From Actinomycetota bacterium (GTDB taxonomy: Bacteria > Actinomycetota > Thermoleophilia > Solirubrobacterales > JACPNS01): 64,000 nucleotides of DNA. Below the pieces are notes generated by a model. That model worked only from the letters and a program-made list of their open reading frames with translations. It had not been told where the DNA came from and ran no database searches. The stretch lies in assembly GCA_016213645.1 (NCBI GenBank), contig JACQZY010000013.1:124001-188000 (forward strand), read 5' to 3'. The position numbers and the translations under genes are program-made. Shown here one piece after another: positions 43,201 to 52,594 of this stretch (position 1 is its first letter; every line of letters starts with the position of its first letter).

Positions 43201-43622
43201 GGGGCCGTCTTGAAATCTGGGCTCCCGTGCGCGCACCCAGAAGCCGCCGGACAGCACGGGGCGGGTGCTCGGGCGGAGCGCCGGGGTGGATGCTCGGGTG
43301 AGTCACGGACCGGGCGCCGAGGTGGATCTCAGGGAAGGAAGCCGCTCAGATTTTCCCCAAATAGCTGCCGACTTCGTGCGCTTTGTTGCGCCACCTTTTC
43401 CCGCGCGGGCAACGAACATCACAAACTTTCCCAGAAATTGCGCGAAAAACGCGTGCCGGTGACAAGGCGTCCAGCAGGGGCGATGTCCGGCGACCAGGGG
43501 GGCGTCAAGAGCACCGCCAAGTACAGGCCCGATTGCCCAGGTCGCGGGGAAAGGGCACGAAATAGCAAGTGCCGCGGCAAGAACAGGCCAACCGTGCTTC
43601 GAGGAATACGCGTCCCGCGCCG
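43201..43622. other. 422-bp gap without a convincing gene
   Basis: Between the dehalogenase stop and the convergent GT4 gene stop. A 148-codon frame crosses it on the plus strand, but its translation is Arg/Gly/Pro-rich without family features. A short imperfect direct repeat (GGTGCTCGGGCG / GATGCTCGGGTG) occurs at 43266-43304. No riboswitch or hairpin with a T-tract recognised. Confidence 0.5.
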
Positions 43623-44810
43623 CTATCTGCCGCGACGCTCGATCGCGGAGTCGTAGACAGCGGCCAGCCGACGGCCGAAGGTCTCTTCACTGAAACGCTC
43701 GCGCGCTTCTGACAGCGCTCGCTCGCCGGCCTGTTCCCTCGCCGAGACATCATTGTGCAGACGCGTCATCAGCTCCGCCAGCGCCGTCGCGTCGCCGGCC
43801 GGAAACACCAGGTCGGGGTCTGTCAGCTCGGGAAGTCCGCCGCGCCTGCTGACGACCAGCGGCAGACCGGCGGCCCGCGCTTCAAGGGCCGCGAACGGCA
43901 ATACCTCGCGCCATATGGACGGCAGCAGCGCAAATGCGGCACCCAGCCTCATTTCCGCCATCTCTCGCGCGTCGAGCATTCCCAGAAATTCGACCGGTGC
44001 GCCGAGCCGGGCGGCATGCTCACGTGCCGCTGGCAGATCCGGTCCGTCTCCGGCCACGCGCACGGCCACACCTGACTTGGCGGCCGCCTCGATCGCCACG
44101 AAAATGCCCTTCTCCGCAGAGACGCGTCCGGCGAAAAATCCGTAGTCGCCAAGACCGCATAGCGAATGCTCGGCAAAGTCCGAGTCCGGCAACCACGTCG
44201 GCAGTACCTCGATCGGCAAGTCAACGTCGAGCTCTCGCAAGTCGTCGGCAAGTTGGCGCGTCGGCGATACGAAAAGGTCGACACTCTCGATCAGCCGCCG
44301 TTGCCAGAGGCCAAGACCCGCCGCATACGCCGCAGCCTCGGCCAAGCCGCCACGGCAGTTGTGCATAGCGCCATTCCACGTGCGGCGCGGCGCGCAGGAA
44401 GTGCAGTCGCTCCCATCGCGAAACGCGATTCCGGTCGCGCAGAACAGGCGATAGTTGTGCAGGTGCAACACCACGGCGGCGCCGGCCTCCCGGGCGGCCG
44501 CCAGCGCGCGCCAACCAAACGCCGGATGAATGTTGTGTGCATGAACCACATCGGCAGGCGACTTTTGCAACGCTGCCCGCACCTCGTCTGCTGCGTGACT
44601 GATGCCGCCGCGCACCAGCGCCACGCCCGCAATCCCGCGGCCGATCGAATCGCTTGCCCGCTCGACCGCTTCCGAACTTGCCGCACGGCGACCGAGCAGC
44701 TCCGTCAGTTGGGCGACGTAACGCTCCTCCCCGCCGGTCAAGCGATAGCGGTTGTGTAGCAGCAACACCCGGCGCGAGCCAAGCGGGTTTGTGTCGATCG
44801 CGGCGCACAT
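43623..44810 (-). CDS. GT4 family glycosyltransferase
   Basis: 395 residues, GT-B fold. N-terminal RVLLLHNRYRLTGGEERYV with the VVHAHNIHPAFGW acceptor-side motif, a Cys-rich insert (CTSCAPRRTW), and the C-terminal donor-binding part with FAGRVSAEKGI, VAGDGPD and LPSIWREVLPFAALEARAAGLPLVVS plus the ExGG-like RRGGLPEL. Probably extends a surface polysaccharide. ATG chosen at 44810 because TACGAT lies 11 nt upstream; the frame is open for 40 codons further without similarity. Confidence 0.88.
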   Translation of the reverse strand: MCAAIDTNPLGSRRVLLLHNRYRLTGGEERYVAQLTELLGRRAASSEAVERASDSIGRGIAGVALVRGGISHAADEVRAALQKSPADVVHAHNIHPAFGWRALAAAREAGAAVVLHLHNYRLFCATGIAFRDGSDCTSCAPRRTWNGAMHNCRGGLAEAAAYAAGLGLWQRRLIESVDLFVSPTRQLADDLRELDVDLPIEVLPTWLPDSDFAEHSLCGLGDYGFFAGRVSAEKGIFVAIEAAAKSGVAVRVAGDGPDLPAAREHAARLGAPVEFLGMLDAREMAEMRLGAAFALLPSIWREVLPFAALEARAAGLPLVVSRRGGLPELTDPDLVFPAGDATALAELMTRLHNDVSAREQAGERALSEARERFSEETFGRRLAAVYDSAIERRGR

Positions 44811-44821
44811 GTCTGAGCCGC

Positions 44822-44827
44822 ATCGTA
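44822..44827 (-). promoter_or_regulatory. -10 element of the GT4 gene
   Basis: TACGAT on the minus strand, 11 nt before the ATG. Confidence 0.4.
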
Positions 44828-44919
44828 GAGTCGAAGACGGGCGGCGTGGCGATGGTCGGCGAATCTCAGATCGGCCGAAGCCACACCACGTGATCGCCCC
44901 GCGACACAAACCGATCCCG

Positions 44920-44934
44920 CCAAATCGCATTTGG
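44920..44934. promoter_or_regulatory. perfect palindrome in divergent polysaccharide promoter region
   Basis: CCAAAT-CGC-ATTTGG in the 241-bp gap between the GT4 gene and the divergent secreted-protein gene; a possible operator. A 7-bp direct repeat GCGTTAA at 44988 and 44998 (10-bp period) lies nearer the plus-strand promoter. Confidence 0.4.
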
Positions 44935-45034
44935 ACGGCAACTTTCGCGAAATCGCCGTGTTACTGAATCTTACGGAACGCGGCACTGCGTTAAGCCGCG
45001 TTAAATAGGCGCACATCAAGGGGTATCGCTTTGG

Positions 45035-45040
45035 TAGGTT
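45035..45040 (+). promoter_or_regulatory. -10 element of the secreted-protein/Wzy transcript
   Basis: TAGGTT, 11 nt before the ATG at 45052; an upstream TTG at 45031 would overlap the hexamer, so the ATG is preferred. Confidence 0.45.
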
Positions 45041-45051
45041 GCTGCGATTCA

Positions 45052-45630
45052 ATGAACTGGTCAAGAACAAAACTTCTGTCATTCGTCGCCGCGGGCGCTT
45101 GCGCCGTTGCGCTGGCCTTCGCGGGCACGGCTTCCGCGTCGCTGACTTCGATGATTCGCGATTGCACCGACGACGGCAGCCTGCAAGGCAACTACTCGGC
45201 GGGCCAGCTGCAAAACGCGATTCCGCAGGTGCCGACCGACACCGACGAGTACTACTACTGCTCCGACCTGTTTCGTCAGGCGCTTTTGAACAACTCCACG
45301 CGCTCGCATCACAAAAACGGCAACGACTCAGGGGCCGACGTCAAAGCGGCCAGCGAAGCCCTGACGACGCGCGAGCAGCGCCGGCGCATTCGCGCCAAGG
45401 TGGATAAGGCGGCGCACCTTGGCCCATCCGGCGCCACCGGCCAGGATGGCTCCGGCTCAAATTACGAACCGCTCGCAACTTCCACCGCTGCACCCGGGAC
45501 GCCCGTTTCGCTGATTCTCGCCGCGCTCGGACTCCTGCTCGTGGCTATCGCCGATCTCAGCGGCCGGCTCGGCGCGCCTTCGAGACTGAAAAACCTTGTG
45601 AGCGGTTCCCGCGGTCGTGACGACGGCTGA
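45052..45630 (+). CDS. exported protein with C-terminal membrane helix, unrecognised
   Basis: 192 residues. Signal peptide (MNWSRTKLLSFVAAGACAVALAFAGTASA), an extracellular region with two Cys (IRDCTDD and YYYCSDLF) and a TREQRRRIRAKVDKA helix, a Ser/Gly-rich stretch, then a membrane helix (SLILAALGLLLVAIADL) and a basic tail. No family recognised. Its stop overlaps the following Wzy-like gene start by 14 nt, so a role in polysaccharide export or assembly is likely but unproven. Confidence 0.75.
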   Translation: MNWSRTKLLSFVAAGACAVALAFAGTASASLTSMIRDCTDDGSLQGNYSAGQLQNAIPQVPTDTDEYYYCSDLFRQALLNNSTRSHHKNGNDSGADVKAASEALTTREQRRRIRAKVDKAAHLGPSGATGQDGSGSNYEPLATSTAAPGTPVSLILAALGLLLVAIADLSGRLGAPSRLKNLVSGSRGRDDG

Positions 45631-47740
45631 TCCAGGCTCGGCGAACGCATCGCTAGCAACACGCGGAGCGGCGCCGACGGTGGTTTGCGCGGCAACGCTG
45701 CTGTCTTTTCCGGCTTTCTACATCGGCGGACAGATCGACGGCGTGCGAGCGGGATCGTTTTTCGCGATTGCCGTGCTCGTCGTGACCGCCGCGATCGGAC
45801 GCGCTTCTTATCACGGCAGTCTCCCGCGCCCGCTCGACGGGTCGGGCGTGTTGGCGTTGATGGCGGCGTTCGCGGGGATCTGCATGCTTTCGGTGAGTTG
45901 GTCGCTGCTGCCCGGCATCAGCTACTTCGACGCCGTCAGGGCGATTGCGTACACGGCGATCTTCGGCGGCGGCGTGCTGGCGGCGCGCCTGTTCGGTGAT
46001 CGCGCGCGTGAGATCGCGCTTGGCGTTGGGCTGGCGGCACTGGCGATCTGCGTCTACGCGCTTGCCAGCCGAATTCGGCCGGGATGGTTTCCCGACACCG
46101 ACGACTTCGCGCGCATACGGATGCCGTTTGAGTACTGGAACGCGATCGGTTCGGTGGCGGCCTTCGGCATCGTAATCGCGCTCTGGACCGGCACCCTGCG
46201 CGAGGCCGGCCGATGGATCGTCGTCGCCTCGTATCCGGCGGCAGGCGTCTTCGCACTGGTCCTGCTGTTGAGCCTTTCCCGTGGAGCCCTGCTGGCGGCG
46301 ATGATCGCGATCGCCTGCTGGCTACTGATCGCGCCTCGGCGCCTGCGATCGGCCGCGTTACTGGCGGCCGCGACGGCGGCGTCCGCCTTCGTTGTGGTGT
46401 GGGTGTCCGGCGTGAATGCGCTTTCGCAAGATCACGCGCCACTTGCTGCGCGCACCGACGCGGGTGGATCGCTCGCAATCGTGATCGCGGCGATGTTGCT
46501 TGCGCTCACCGCGGTCGGTTGGGCGCTCGAATCCAAGCGTCAAGCCACTCGGCTTGCCCCGGCTCACCGCCGGGCGATCGGACGCGTTCTGCTGGTTGCA
46601 ATCGCGATCAGTCCTTTCGTGCTGACGGCCGTCACCGTGGTCAAAAGCGACCAGGGTTTCGGCGCGATCACCGGCCGCGTAAGCGACCTCTTCAGCGGCA
46701 GCACCACCGCTCCAACGAATTCGACGGCCCGGTTAACCGAGACCAGCTCACTGCGCGCGCGATACTGGGGCGACGCTTACAAGGTGTTCAAGGACCACAC
46801 GTTTCACGGCACCGGCGGCGACACGTATTCGGTGGCACGGCTTGCTTACCGCACCGACACGCTGCGCGTAAAACATGCGCACGGTTTTGTACCGCAGGCG
46901 ATGTCGGATCTGGGACTGCTCGGACTGCTGGCCGCACTTTCCCTCGCGTTCTGCTGGCTTATCGCGGCGCTTCGCAGCGTCGGCGCGTCACGGCGATCGC
47001 CAGTTCGCTGGCTTCAGGATGCCGACGACGCGCGGCTGGCGGGATTCGCAATTACGCTCGTCGCCTTAACGTTCGGTCTGCACTCGGCGATCGATTGGAC
47101 TTGGTTCGTGCCCGGCGTCGCGGTCTTCGGATTGGCATGCGCCGGGTGGACAGCGGGCACCGGGTTTGAACCCGTCGGGGGTCGCGCCGCCGCAAGCAGC
47201 GTGAGCGCGACACGTCGTGCGCTTCGCACCGGAGCGTGTGCCCTGGTCGGACTGATGATCGCGGCAGCGGTGTACCAACCGGTACGCGCCGCGGGGAAGG
47301 TTGCCGACGGATTCCGAGCCGTCGCCGCACATCCGGCCGAGGCGCTCACGTTTGCCGAAGCCGCCCACGACGCGGACCCAACCTCCGCGGAACCGTTCTT
47401 CCTCAAATCCGTCGCACAGAGCAACCTGCACAAACCGAAGGCGGCCGAGCGCACCTTGGTCGAACTCACCGCCCAGCAACCCGGCAACCCGTTCGCCTGG
47501 CTGAGACTTGCCGAGTTCCGGCTCACGTCCACGCAAGATCCGGCCGGCGCGATCCAGGCGCTGCGTCCGCTTTTTAGGCTGAGCCCGAACAACGAACTTG
47601 GCGCGCTGTTGCTCTCAAGGGCCAAGGAGATGCGTTACAACCAACTCGTCGAGGAAGCCGCAAAACGCGAAGCCGAGCGCATCGCGCACCAGTTGGCCAA
47701 GATCAAGCGGTCGCGGGCAAACGCTCAGCCAACGCAATGA
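45617..47740 (+). CDS. O-antigen ligase/polymerase (Wzy/WaaL-type) with TPR-like C-terminus
   Basis: 707 residues. Ten or more membrane helices in residues 20-500, with the O-antigen ligase pattern GYW-like FEYWNAIGSV, LLLSLSRGALLA, a long periplasmic loop containing LRARYWGDAYKVFKDHTFHGTGGDTYSV, and the conserved HAHGFVPQAMSDLGLLGL. Residues about 560-690 are helical and TPR-like (ADPTSAEPFFLKSVAQSNLHKPKAAERTLVE). It polymerises or ligates lipid-linked glycans. GTG start; its 3' end overlaps the convergent methyltransferase gene by 38 bp. Confidence 0.88.
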   Translation: MTTADPGSANASLATRGAAPTVVCAATLLSFPAFYIGGQIDGVRAGSFFAIAVLVVTAAIGRASYHGSLPRPLDGSGVLALMAAFAGICMLSVSWSLLPGISYFDAVRAIAYTAIFGGGVLAARLFGDRAREIALGVGLAALAICVYALASRIRPGWFPDTDDFARIRMPFEYWNAIGSVAAFGIVIALWTGTLREAGRWIVVASYPAAGVFALVLLLSLSRGALLAAMIAIACWLLIAPRRLRSAALLAAATAASAFVVVWVSGVNALSQDHAPLAARTDAGGSLAIVIAAMLLALTAVGWALESKRQATRLAPAHRRAIGRVLLVAIAISPFVLTAVTVVKSDQGFGAITGRVSDLFSGSTTAPTNSTARLTETSSLRARYWGDAYKVFKDHTFHGTGGDTYSVARLAYRTDTLRVKHAHGFVPQAMSDLGLLGLLAALSLAFCWLIAALRSVGASRRSPVRWLQDADDARLAGFAITLVALTFGLHSAIDWTWFVPGVAVFGLACAGWTAGTGFEPVGGRAAASSVSATRRALRTGACALVGLMIAAAVYQPVRAAGKVADGFRAVAAHPAEALTFAEAAHDADPTSAEPFFLKSVAQSNLHKPKAAERTLVELTAQQPGNPFAWLRLAEFRLTSTQDPAGAIQALRPLFRLSPNNELGALLLSRAKEMRYNQLVEEAAKREAERIAHQLAKIKRSRANAQPTQ

Positions 47741-48308
47741 GCGCCCCGCGCGAGCGTTCGACGACGACTTCGTCGAACCCGCATGTATCAAGTGCGTCAC
47801 GCAGCGAGCGAGCGGTGTAAAACCGCAGATGAGGCGAAAAGGGGTCGAAGTGCGCATTCCATCCCGCCGCGGCCACCAGCTTCAGCCGCAGCAGTAAGGG
47901 GTGATCCGGCGTCACCACAAGCAACGAGCCTCCAGGCTTAAGCACCCTCCGCGCTTCCGAAAGCACCGTCTGCGTGTCAACGACGTGCTCAAGCGTGTCG
48001 CAGCACCAAACGCGATCCACGCGGTTGTCGTCAATCGGCAAACGTTCGTTGCCGGCCACTTCGCGCAGGTCTGCCCGCGGTGCGACCGCGGCAGCCCTTT
48101 CGAGCGCCAATTCGGACCGATCCGCACCAAACACGGTGGCGCCGCCGGAGGCAAGCGCCGGAAGATACAGACCGTCGCCGCAACCCAGGTCCAGCACGGC
48201 CTCGGCACCGTCGGCGAACTCAGCCGCCCGGCCGGCGAGTTCAGGGTCGGGTTCGCGCGGCCCTGGAGGCACGAGTTCCCAGATCGAATCGTCGTATTCG
48301 TTGCTCAT
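47703..48308 (-). CDS. class I SAM-dependent methyltransferase (polysaccharide region)
   Basis: 201 residues: VLDLGCGDGLYLPAL (motif I), VFGADRSELALE, NERLPIDDNRVDRVWCCDTLEHVVD and RRVLKPGGSLLVVTPDHP. UbiE/glycan-methyltransferase type. The ATG at 48308 begins MSNEYDDSIWELVPPG; an in-frame ATG about 20 codons upstream is possible. It may methylate a sugar of the polymer made by the neighbouring genes (inference from location). Confidence 0.82.
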   Translation of the reverse strand: MSNEYDDSIWELVPPGPREPDPELAGRAAEFADGAEAVLDLGCGDGLYLPALASGGATVFGADRSELALERAAAVAPRADLREVAGNERLPIDDNRVDRVWCCDTLEHVVDTQTVLSEARRVLKPGGSLLVVTPDHPLLLRLKLVAAAGWNAHFDPFSPHLRFYTARSLRDALDTCGFDEVVVERSRGALIALAERLPATA

Positions 48309-48422
48309 GATCGTCGTCGGCGCGGGCAAACGTACCTGCCTGCGCGCCGCCGAGTACCGTACATGCATAACCGATTCGGCCGGATGCGCGACTTTTCGGC
48401 CGCCGAGTAGTTTGTAATGAAA

Positions 48423-48437
48423 GTGCCGGTACGGCAC
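48423..48437. promoter_or_regulatory. palindrome upstream of the sugar transferase gene
   Basis: GTGCCG-GTA-CGGCAC, a 6-bp perfect inverted repeat 38 bp before the sugar transferase GTG, in the divergent gap with the methyltransferase. Candidate operator. Confidence 0.4.
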
Positions 48438-48474
48438 CGTCAATCGCCCTGCACTGCCTCGGCTGACTTTCAAC

Positions 48475-50007
48475 GTGACACAGAAATCCATCGAAAACCC
48501 GGTCGACCTGCCGCTTGGCGGCTTGCGCGAAAGCGGAACGCCATTTGTGGAACGCGTCAACGCTCGCGACCTGCGAGCCAAACGCCCGCCGTTGCTCGCG
48601 GTGCTGTTCAAACCGTCGCAGCTACGCGGCGCCGCAAACGGCATTGTGCTGGCGGCGCTGGACCTTTCGCTGCTGTTCGCCGCATTGGTGATCGCGTTGA
48701 CCGTCAAATCCACGCTGATCGGCGACGGCGCCAAGCTCGACCACGCGGTCAGCTACGCCTACGACGTGTTGCCGTTCGCCGCCCTGGTGATGCTGTTGCT
48801 GTTTCTGCGCGACGGCCTATACCGGCCGCGCAGTCTGCGCCCGGGATCGGCGAGCATCCTCGGGTCGCTGTTCAAGGTCACGCTGGTCACGCTGGCGTTC
48901 GCTGTGATCGAGGGACAGCAGTTCAACAGCTACTACGTCTTCTATTCAACCTTCCTCGTGTCCTCGGTGCTGATCATTTCGGCGCGCTTCGCGTACGACC
49001 GAGCGGCCGAACGCATCGAGAACTCGTTCGGGCACGTACGCCGCGCGGTGATCGTGGGCTCAAACGATCAGATCGACGATGTCGCGGAGGCGTTGGGTGG
49101 CGGGCCCGCCGCACGCGTCAAGCCGATCGGCTTCATCTCAGTGGAGCCGCGGGCGGAGAACGGACTGCGCGATCTCGGCAAAATCGAAGACATCGAAGAC
49201 CACTTCGACGAGATCGACGAGGTGATCCTCGCCGACCCGCATTTCCCGGCAGATCTTGCCGTGGATCTTGTCGACCGCTGCCACCGCGGCGGTGTGAGCC
49301 TGCGCGTGGCACCATCCACGATGGAAATCCTCTTCGGCGAGCACACCGAGTTCGTGCCCGGAGAATCGCTGCCGCTGTTCGAACTCAAACCACCGGTGCT
49401 CGACGGCACCGACTTCGTGGTCAAGCGCGTTTTCGACATCGTCGTTTCCGGACTGCTGTTGATCGTGCTCTCCCCCCTTCTACTCACGATCGCGCTGGCG
49501 GTCAAGCTCACCTCCGGTGGCCCGGCGCTGTTTCGCTCGCCAAGGCCTGGCATCGGCGGCGAGTCGTTCGACTGCTTCAAGTTCCGCACAATGCACCAGA
49601 ACGCCGACGCGCTGCAAGAAGAGCTGGAGTCGCTCAACGAAGCCGACGGCGCGCTTTTCAAGATCCGCGAAGACCCACGGCTCACTCCGGCCGGCGGCCT
49701 GCTGCGCAAGTGGTCGCTGGACGAATTGCCGCAACTACTCAACGTGCTGCGCGGCGAGATGTCGCTGGTTGGTCCTCGCCCGCTTCCGCAACGGGACTAC
49801 GAACGACTTGAGGACTGGCACAAGAAGCGATACCTGGTACTACCGGGCCTGACCGGGCTGTGGCAGGTGTCCGGCCGCAGCGAGCTTGAGTTCGACGACC
49901 TGGTGCGGCTGGACTTCATCTACATCGAGCGCTGGTCCGTGTTCCTGGACATCGTGATCATGCTCCGCACGATCCCGGCCGTGTTCGCTCGGCGCGGGGC
50001 TTACTGA
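48475..50007 (+). CDS. polyprenyl-phosphate sugar-1-phosphate transferase (WcaJ/PglC type)
   Basis: 510 residues. N-terminal four-helix membrane region (about 55-165) and a CoA-binding-like domain (RAVIVGSNDQIDDVAEAL), then the bacterial sugar transferase domain from about 315: KRVFDIVVSGLLLIVLSPLL, GPALFRSPRPGIGGESFDCFKFRTM and the catalytic DELPQLLNVLRGEMSLVGPRP. It starts lipid-linked repeat-unit synthesis by moving a sugar phosphate to undecaprenyl phosphate. GTG start. The upstream frame is open to 48417 in another reading frame only. Confidence 0.93.
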   Translation: MTQKSIENPVDLPLGGLRESGTPFVERVNARDLRAKRPPLLAVLFKPSQLRGAANGIVLAALDLSLLFAALVIALTVKSTLIGDGAKLDHAVSYAYDVLPFAALVMLLLFLRDGLYRPRSLRPGSASILGSLFKVTLVTLAFAVIEGQQFNSYYVFYSTFLVSSVLIISARFAYDRAAERIENSFGHVRRAVIVGSNDQIDDVAEALGGGPAARVKPIGFISVEPRAENGLRDLGKIEDIEDHFDEIDEVILADPHFPADLAVDLVDRCHRGGVSLRVAPSTMEILFGEHTEFVPGESLPLFELKPPVLDGTDFVVKRVFDIVVSGLLLIVLSPLLLTIALAVKLTSGGPALFRSPRPGIGGESFDCFKFRTMHQNADALQEELESLNEADGALFKIREDPRLTPAGGLLRKWSLDELPQLLNVLRGEMSLVGPRPLPQRDYERLEDWHKKRYLVLPGLTGLWQVSGRSELEFDDLVRLDFIYIERWSVFLDIVIMLRTIPAVFARRGAY

Positions 50008-50063
50008 AGGATCGCCGCGGCCGGCTGGCGCGCGCGACGCGGCGGTCGAGCGATTGCCGCGGT

Positions 50064-51002
50064 TCAGCGGGCCAGACGCTCGACGCCGGCCAGTTCGAGG
50101 GTCTTTTTCAGGCCCTCCCGCAGGTCCACCTGCGGAGTCCAGCCAAGCACCTGGCCGGCCAGCGTGATATCCGGCTGCCGCACCTTCGGATCGTCGATCG
50201 GCAGCGGTTCAAAGACGATCTCGCTGCGCGACTCCGTGATCTCGATCACCGTCTGCGCCATCTCGAGCAACGAGAGCTCGGTGGGGTTGCCGATGTTGAC
50301 CGGATCGCTGTATCCGCTCTCGGCCAGCGCGATGATGCCGTTGATCAGGTCATCCACGTAACAGAACGACCGCGTCTGCGAGCCGTCGCCGAAGACCGTC
50401 ACCGGCTGGTCTTGAAGCGCCTGGCGCAGGAAAGTAGGCACTGCGCGCCCGTCGTGTGGACGCATGCGCGGGCCGTAGGTGTTGAAAATCCGCACGATCG
50501 CGGTGTCCACGCCTTGCTGACGGTGGTAGGCCATCGTCAGCGCCTCGGCATAACGCTTGGCTTCGTCATAGACGCCACGCGGACCGATCGGGTTGACGTT
50601 GCCCCAATAACTCTCCGGCTGAGGATGAATTTCCGGGTCGCCGTAAACCTCGCTGGTGCTTGCGATCAGGAAGCGCGCACGTTTGAATTTGGCTAGACCA
50701 AGTGCGTTATGTGTCCCGTATGCACCCACTTTCAGGGTGTGTAGAGGCAGGCGCAGGTAGTCAATCGGGCTTGCGGGAGACGCAAGGTGGTAAACGAAAT
50801 CGACATTCCCGTCGATGTAGAAAGGCTGGGTTATATCGACATTGAGGTAGACGAAATTTTCATCACTGATGTGAGCGATGTTTTCGAGCGATCCCGTCTC
50901 GAGGTTGTCAACGCAGACGACACGGTTGCCGCGCGCCAAAAGCGCGTCGCATAGGTGCGAACCCAAGAATCCCGCGCCGCCGGTTATCACGCACGTTGAC
51001 AT
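50064..51002 (-). CDS. UDP-glucuronate decarboxylase (UDP-xylose synthase)-like SDR
   Basis: 312 residues, extended short-chain dehydrogenase. NAD motif GGAGFLG (8-14), [49 protein letters not shown] and catalytic Tyr155-xxx-Lys159 (YDEAK). These signatures match UDP-xylose synthase closely. It supplies UDP-xylose or a related nucleotide sugar to the polysaccharide genes. ATG at 51002 begins at the Rossmann fold; 20 upstream in-frame codons have no similarity. Confidence 0.9.
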   Translation of the reverse strand: MSTCVITGGAGFLGSHLCDALLARGNRVVCVDNLETGSLENIAHISDENFVYLNVDITQPFYIDGNVDFVYHLASPASPIDYLRLPLHTLKVGAYGTHNALGLAKFKRARFLIASTSEVYGDPEIHPQPESYWGNVNPIGPRGVYDEAKRYAEALTMAYHRQQGVDTAIVRIFNTYGPRMRPHDGRAVPTFLRQALQDQPVTVFGDGSQTRSFCYVDDLINGIIALAESGYSDPVNIGNPTELSLLEMAQTVIEITESRSEIVFEPLPIDDPKVRQPDITLAGQVLGWTPQVDLREGLKKTLELAGVERLAR

Positions 51003-51067
51003 GAAGGAAGTAACTGTATAGGGAGCAGGCGCAGCAACCAAAGACCGGCGCGTCGAGCGCAATTCAG

Positions 51068-52474
51068 ATGGCGGAAAAATTCAGAGACAACAGTTCAAAA
51101 GCGCGCGGCGGCGAGGACGACGCGCGCGCCGAGCTGGCCGGCAATTGGGCACAGATGGCCGCGTCGATGGTTTCGCCGAACGCCGGCGCCGGGGGTGGTG
51201 GACGCAAAGGCTCGAAGAACGGTGGCGGTCCGGCGCCGCTGCCGGTATCCGCGCTGCCGGTGCCCGAGGACGATCCGGCTCCAGAACAACAGTCAAAACA
51301 TCTTGACCTCCCGCGCAATGCCAAGGGAGAGCTCACACCAGCCCAGCGTGCGCGTCTGGGTCTCGATCTCGATCCGTCGAGTCACGATCCGGCCGCACAG
51401 TCCGCGGCGCAAGCGCTCGAGGCGCCGCCCGCGGGGCAACCGCTGCAACCGCCATCGCAGCAGTCTGCCCCGCGGGCGCAGCCGCCGATCGCCGCCGTGC
51501 CCGAACCGACCGGCGAGCCGGCCGGCGAGAATTTCCCGGCGGCGTCCGGCGAGATCCAGCAGCAACCCGGCAGCGAGTTCGACTTCCGAGCGATGGAGCT
51601 GGAACCGAACGCGATCGAACCTGACGTTCCCGCCCTACAACCGGTGGAGAACGATGCGCCGCGGCTCGCCCCGGTCTCAAAAAGCGAGCCCCGTCTCGCA
51701 CCCGCGCGCGAACGAACCGCGCCTTCGGAGCGAACGACCCGCAATCACGCTCCCGATACGTCAGCGAAGCGCGGCGGAACATCGAGACGCGAAAGCGAAG
51801 ACGGGTTCGAGCACGTAACGCGCGACCGCAACGTGCTTTCGTACGGTGTGGCGTGGACCGCATTTTGCGTGGTGATCACCGGGGTCCTCTCGTTCACGAG
51901 CAACATGAGCGGAGATCCCACCGCATCGGCCGGTCCGGGGCCGCTGATCCCCGGCCTTTTGTCGATCGCGCTGGGTTGGATCGTGGTGATCGCCGCCCGC
52001 GGTCTGGGCAACGGTTGGTGGAGTTTGATGGTCTTGCCCGCGGTCGTGCTTATTGTCGGACCTTATGTCTATAAAAACGTCTGGGCCGGCAGCGTGGAGG
52101 ATGCCGCGCGTTCGTATTTGAGCCAGGCCGGTGCCGCGATTCAGATCGACGTCGACGCGACCAGCGTGGTGTCGGCGACGAAGAACACCAGCCGCGGCTG
52201 CTTCGCGATCAATCGCACACGCAAGAACTACGACACTGAGATCGCCGTCGTCACGTTTCAACCCGAGACCTCACGCCAGCAGGCTGACTACTCACTTGCG
52301 CCCCGCTACGCCGGGCGCATCGAGACTGGCGGAGAGCGTTCCACGTATCGCGTCTTCACTTTCAGGGGCGGCCGCGCACCGGCGATCGTGACCACGCCGG
52401 CGGCACCTCCGCTGGACTGCGCGAACTCCACTTCAACGCCGGGGACAGGCGGTAAGAGGCTCGAAGAGGGATAG
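51068..52474 (+). CDS. membrane protein with long disordered N-terminus, unrecognised
   Basis: 468 residues. Residues 1-250 are Pro/Ala/Gln/Glu-rich and presumably disordered in the cytoplasm; then three membrane helices (about 256-278, 292-312, 318-338) and an extracellular domain of about 125 residues with a Cys pair (RGCFAINRT...LDCANS). The [24 protein letters not shown] segment resembles pilin-like or type IV-pilus-associated tails only in general shape. No family recognised. Divergent from the UDP-xylose-synthase gene, 65 bp between starts. Confidence 0.65.
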   Translation: MAEKFRDNSSKARGGEDDARAELAGNWAQMAASMVSPNAGAGGGGRKGSKNGGGPAPLPVSALPVPEDDPAPEQQSKHLDLPRNAKGELTPAQRARLGLDLDPSSHDPAAQSAAQALEAPPAGQPLQPPSQQSAPRAQPPIAAVPEPTGEPAGENFPAASGEIQQQPGSEFDFRAMELEPNAIEPDVPALQPVENDAPRLAPVSKSEPRLAPARERTAPSERTTRNHAPDTSAKRGGTSRRESEDGFEHVTRDRNVLSYGVAWTAFCVVITGVLSFTSNMSGDPTASAGPGPLIPGLLSIALGWIVVIAARGLGNGWWSLMVLPAVVLIVGPYVYKNVWAGSVEDAARSYLSQAGAAIQIDVDATSVVSATKNTSRGCFAINRTRKNYDTEIAVVTFQPETSRQQADYSLAPRYAGRIETGGERSTYRVFTFRGGRAPAIVTTPAAPPLDCANSTSTPGTGGKRLEEG

Positions 52475-52582
52475 ACGGGCGCAGGAACGCCGTGCCCATC
52501 TCGGCTGGAACGGGATCGCCGGTGCCGGATCGCCGTGCGCGTTCAGACCGGCACACACCAAGGCCGGGATTTCAGCTTGATC

Positions 52583-52588
52583 TACGAT
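52583..52588 (+). promoter_or_regulatory. -10 element of leaderless mutase transcript
   Basis: TACGAT then 6 nt then the ATG at 52595. Confidence 0.55.
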
Positions 52589-52594
52589 CAGGCC

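Noticed and set aside
43380-43600. Riboswitch in the gap after the dehalogenase gene
   Set aside because: No conserved core of cobalamin, TPP, SAM, glycine or cyclic-di-nucleotide riboswitches seen on either strand.
43210-43656. 148-codon plus-strand frame after the dehalogenase gene
   Set aside because: Arg/Gly/Pro-rich translation with no domain, it runs into the convergent glycosyltransferase end, and it has no promoter or ribosome site.
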